This document shows positions 5,720-6,519 of a stretch of DNA of 6,519 nt, piece by piece (the first letter of the stretch is position 1; every line of letters starts with the position of its first letter). The notes under the pieces are model-generated. The model did not search any database. It was not told the DNA's origin and saw nothing but the letters and a program-made list of their open reading frames with translations. Source of the DNA: Caldifarciminota bacterium UBA3073 (lineage in GTDB: Bacteria > Hydrothermota > UBA3073); assembly GCA_002366725.1 (NCBI GenBank), contig DFBT01000017.1, positions 1-6,519 on the forward strand. The letters run 5' to 3'. The position numbers were made by a program, and so were the translations under genes.

Positions 5720-5738
5720 TCCACAGGATCCGCATGGA
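5720..5738. repeat. 19-bp micro-insertion in the broken tRNA (anticodon stem)
   Basis: The plus strand reads TCCACAGGATCCGCATGGA, inserted between CATG and CTGG of the tRNA sequence. It is an imperfect palindrome (TCCA...GGATCC...TGGA). Its first ten bases (TCCACAGGAT) are shared with the insertion at 5754-5771. Confidence 0.75.
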
Positions 5739-5753
5739 CTGGTGCGCTTCCAG

Positions 5754-5771
5754 TCCACAGGATTCTTCGAA
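5754..5771. repeat. 18-bp micro-insertion in the broken tRNA (D loop)
   Basis: The plus strand reads TCCACAGGATTCTTCGAA, inserted between CCAG and ACTGCG of the tRNA sequence. It starts like the insertion at 5720-5738 and ends in the palindrome TTCGAA. Exact ends could shift by a base. Confidence 0.75.
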
Positions 5772-5800
5772 ACTGCGCCACGCCCCGATGTTACTTTACT

Positions 5801-6106
5801 TCATCCTTCAAGTATATCCACTACCTCTGCTATCTCGTCTCTGATAAAAACGAGTGTGTTCTTTATGACGGTCTCTCCCGTCTTTTTAATCTCTTTGAAT
5901 CTCCTTTTTGCCCCACTTATTGTATATTTTTGGTCGTACAGTAGCTCCTTAACAAGCAAAAGCGCATCGATATTATTCTGCTGATAGACCCTTCTCCTTC
6001 CCCTTTTCTTCGGGCGGATTTTAAATTCTTTCTCCCAGTATCTTATTGTGTGAGGCTCAACACCCAATATGCTCCCGACTTCACTTATGGAGTAATAAAG
6101 TTTCAT
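5801..6106 (-). CDS. Small MerR-family transcriptional regulator
   Basis: The 101-residue protein has an N-terminal MerR winged helix-turn-helix (about residues 4-70): YYSISEVGSILGVEPHTIRYWEKEF, then RGRRRVYQQNNIDALLLVKELL, then YTISGAKRRF. A charged, probably coiled-coil tail follows (KEIKKTGETVIKNTLVFIRDEIAEVVDIL). It lacks an effector domain and metal-binding cysteines, so it belongs with the short MerR proteins whose ligand is unknown; it likely binds DNA as a dimer. The ATG at 6106 has a GAGG site 5 bp upstream. A tRNA-Pro immediately follows; I recall this MerR-tRNA-Pro order from other bacteria but cannot verify it here. Its leader, including the ribosome binding site, belongs to a composite repeat shared with the Omp85 gene. 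Confidence 0.88.
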   Translation of the reverse strand: MKLYYSISEVGSILGVEPHTIRYWEKEFKIRPKKRGRRRVYQQNNIDALLLVKELLYDQKYTISGAKRRFKEIKKTGETVIKNTLVFIRDEIAEVVDILEG

Positions 6107-6145
6107 TGTGCCTCAAAATGCGTCAATAAACCACAAGATTACACG

Positions 6146-6175
6146 AGATTATCATCTCAAGATCCGTATGGACAA
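6146..6175 (-). promoter_or_regulatory. Candidate promoter inside repeat core, MerR gene
   Basis: TTGTCC (6170-6175) and TAATCT (6146-6151) with 18-bp spacing and an extended TGA before the -10 box, as in copy A. Start would be near 6139, about 33 nt before the ATG at 6106. Confidence 0.4.
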
Positions 6176-6185
6176 GATACAAACC

Positions 6186-6217
6186 ATTAAGTTATCAAGT
6201 GATCGAGTTATTAAGTT
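6186..6217 (+). repeat. Tandem 8-bp repeat, four units
   Basis: Units are ATTAAGTT, ATCAAGTG, ATCGAGTT, ATTAAGTT. Complementary-type units (AATTACCC, AATAACCT, AATTACTG) follow at 6265-6288, so the two arrays face each other as in 4534-4622. Confidence 0.65.
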
Positions 6218-6240
6218 GTTACCAAGCGTGTTCTTTTCTA

Positions 6241-6256
6241 CCTGTCGGTAGACAGG
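6241..6256. repeat. 16-bp palindrome between the two 8-bp arrays
   Basis: CCTGTCGGTAGACAGG has 6-bp arms around GGTA. It resembles a shortened form of the CCTGCC...GGCAGG palindromes and sits in the centre of composite repeat copy B, where copy A has none. Confidence 0.6.
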
Positions 6257-6264
6257 AATTGTTT

Positions 6265-6288
6265 AATTACCCAATAACCTAATTACTG
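6265..6288 (+). repeat. Tandem 8-bp repeat, three units (right arm)
   Basis: Units are AATTACCC, AATAACCT, AATTACTG. They form the right-hand array facing 6186-6217. Confidence 0.55.
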
Positions 6289-6299
6289 TTTTTGATACA

Positions 6300-6330
6300 A
6301 TCTGTGAACATCTGTGCTCATCTGTGGTTA
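6300..6330 (+). repeat. ATCTGTGG-type dispersed repeat, unoccupied form
   Basis: It reads ATCTGTGAACATCTGTGCTC and then ATCTGTGGTTA. It corresponds to the occupied repeats at 2981-3030 and 4631-4680 without the 20-bp palindrome, so it shows the target site ATC/TGTG intact. Confidence 0.7.
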
Positions 6331-6421
6331 GTGCATATTTTAGACTTACGGACTCGGCATTTAGCCAACTTGTTGTATTATAACATAAAAGTCTTCTCCT
6401 GTCAAGAAAAAAATGGACGCA

Positions 6422-6441
6422 CCTGCCTGCCGGTAGGCAGG
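6422..6441. repeat. 20-bp palindromic insertion, variant copy 3
   Basis: CCTGCCTGCCGGTAGGCAGG has 7-bp arms and a near-palindromic centre. On the minus strand it lies between GTTAATC and TGCGTCC, the position corresponding to ATC/TGTG in the unoccupied repeat at 2935-2953. Confidence 0.7.
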
Positions 6442-6490
6442 GATTAACGCTGATCACCCATGATTTCTCTATTATTGTGGTTGTCAGGAG

Positions 6491-6519
6491 GGATGTCATT
6501 GCGAGGAATGTCATTGCGA
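6491..6519 (+). repeat. Start of a GTCATTGCGAGGA-type dispersed repeat, tandem and cut by the edge
   Basis: Two 15-bp units begin ATGTCATTGCGAGGA and ATGTCATTGCGA. GTCATTGCGAGGA opens a dispersed repeat I know from many bacterial genomes, where it usually continues with GCGAAGCGACG. Continuation is outside the window. Confidence 0.55.

Larger units (their letters stand above)
5439..5787 (-). mobile_element. Putative GIY-YIG element inserted in tRNA-Pro (349-bp duplication unit)
   Basis: A direct repeat of 29 bp with one mismatch lies at 5772-5800 and 5423-5451. It covers about 11 bp before the tRNA (AGTAAAGTAA, then T/C) and its first 16 bases. The offset is exactly 349 bp. Between the copies are a broken tRNA-Pro 5' half and a small GIY-YIG gene whose stop codon falls inside the second repeat. 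This is best explained by an insertion into, or tandem duplication of, the tRNA locus that restores a complete tRNA at the distal side. Boundaries are uncertain within the repeat. Confidence 0.6.
5706..5787 (-). pseudogene. Broken tRNA-Pro copy (5' half, carrying two small insertions)
   Basis: Compared with the intact tRNA, this copy has CGGGGCGTGGCGCAGT, then an 18-bp insertion, then CTGGAAGCGCACCAG, then a 19-bp insertion, then CATGGGGGGCTGGG, after which similarity ends at 5705. All retained tRNA bases are identical to the functional gene; the variable region, T arm and 3' acceptor strand are missing. It cannot fold as a tRNA. It follows the MerR stop codon by about 13 bp, the position where the original tRNA presumably stood. 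Confidence 0.85.
6111..6330 (-). repeat. Composite dispersed repeat, copy B (upstream of the MerR gene)
   Basis: This has the same order as copy A at 4471-4680: leader (CCTCAAAATGCGTCAA on the plus strand, against CCTAAAATATGCATCAA), a 36-bp core identical to 4493-4528, 8-bp repeat arms facing each other, then the ATCTGTG...ATCTGTGGTT repeat. Copy B has one extra 10-bp unit before the core (CACAAGATTA before CACGAGATTA). Its terminal repeat lacks the palindrome found in copy A. Confidence 0.75.
6107..6519. other. Gene-free, repeat-rich right flank
   Basis: About 413 bp upstream of MerR hold no credible gene. The minus ORF at 6263-6514 crosses several repeat types and has no ribosome binding site. 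The region is composed of the composite repeat (to 6330), an AT-rich spacer (about 6331-6415) in which I see nothing definite, a palindrome in a dispersed repeat (6422-6455), and the start of a GTCATTGCGAGGA-type repeat at the right edge. Confidence 0.7.

Noticed and set aside
5685..5735. A longer GIY-YIG protein starting at the ATG at 5735.
   Set aside because: The extra 17 residues translate the broken tRNA copy; the ATG at 5684 has an AAGG site and begins the normal domain.
6263..6514. An 83-codon minus-strand ORF.
   Set aside because: It is a translation of several dispersed repeats; CLPAGR in it comes from the palindrome.

Overview
The window looks like chromosomal DNA from an uncultured Gram-negative bacterium. 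An Omp85/BamA-type outer-membrane protein with POTRA domains implies an outer membrane. Intergenic DNA is filled with short dispersed repeats of a kind I associate with genomes of poorly cultured phyla. I cannot name the phylum from the sequence.

Layout, left to right. (1) Positions 1-295, minus: N-terminus of an IS91-like transposase with a cysteine zinc-binding domain, cut by the window edge. (2) Positions 430-1430, plus: a sigma70-like promoter, a 37-residue one-helix membrane protein, and a sodium:solute symporter gene. The symporter is dead: it has an in-frame amber codon and has lost about 200 internal codons. (3) Positions 1418-2749, minus: an intact NCS2/AzgA-type purine permease, converging on the dead symporter with a 13-bp overlap. 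(4) Positions 2750-3140: gene-free, repeat-rich. (5) Positions 3141-4463, minus: a two-POTRA Omp85 protein. (6) Positions 4710-5231, minus: a membrane-anchored FAM173-like SAM methyltransferase. (7) Positions 5261-6106, minus: a MerR-type regulator, a broken tRNA-Pro copy, a small GIY-YIG nuclease, an intact tRNA-Pro(GGG) and a strong intrinsic terminator, probably one transcript. (8) Positions 6107-6519: gene-free and repeat-rich.

The most interesting content is mobile or repetitive. The GIY-YIG gene lies between two copies of the tRNA-Pro 5' half, offset by exactly 349 bp. This suggests a small nuclease-bearing element that entered the tRNA gene and left a working copy. The disrupted copy contains two further 18-19 bp insertions. 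A separate 20-bp GC-rich palindrome sits at the same target (ATC/TGTG) at three places, and related unoccupied sites are present in the same window. A composite repeat of about 210-220 bp, including a 36-bp exact core that resembles a promoter and a leader reaching the Shine-Dalgarno site, precedes both the Omp85 and MerR genes. It may be a dispersed promoter/leader cassette.

The genes do not form one pathway. Nutrient uptake (purine permease, former symporter), envelope biogenesis (Omp85), protein methylation (the methyltransferase) and translation/regulation (tRNA-Pro, MerR) are simply neighbours.
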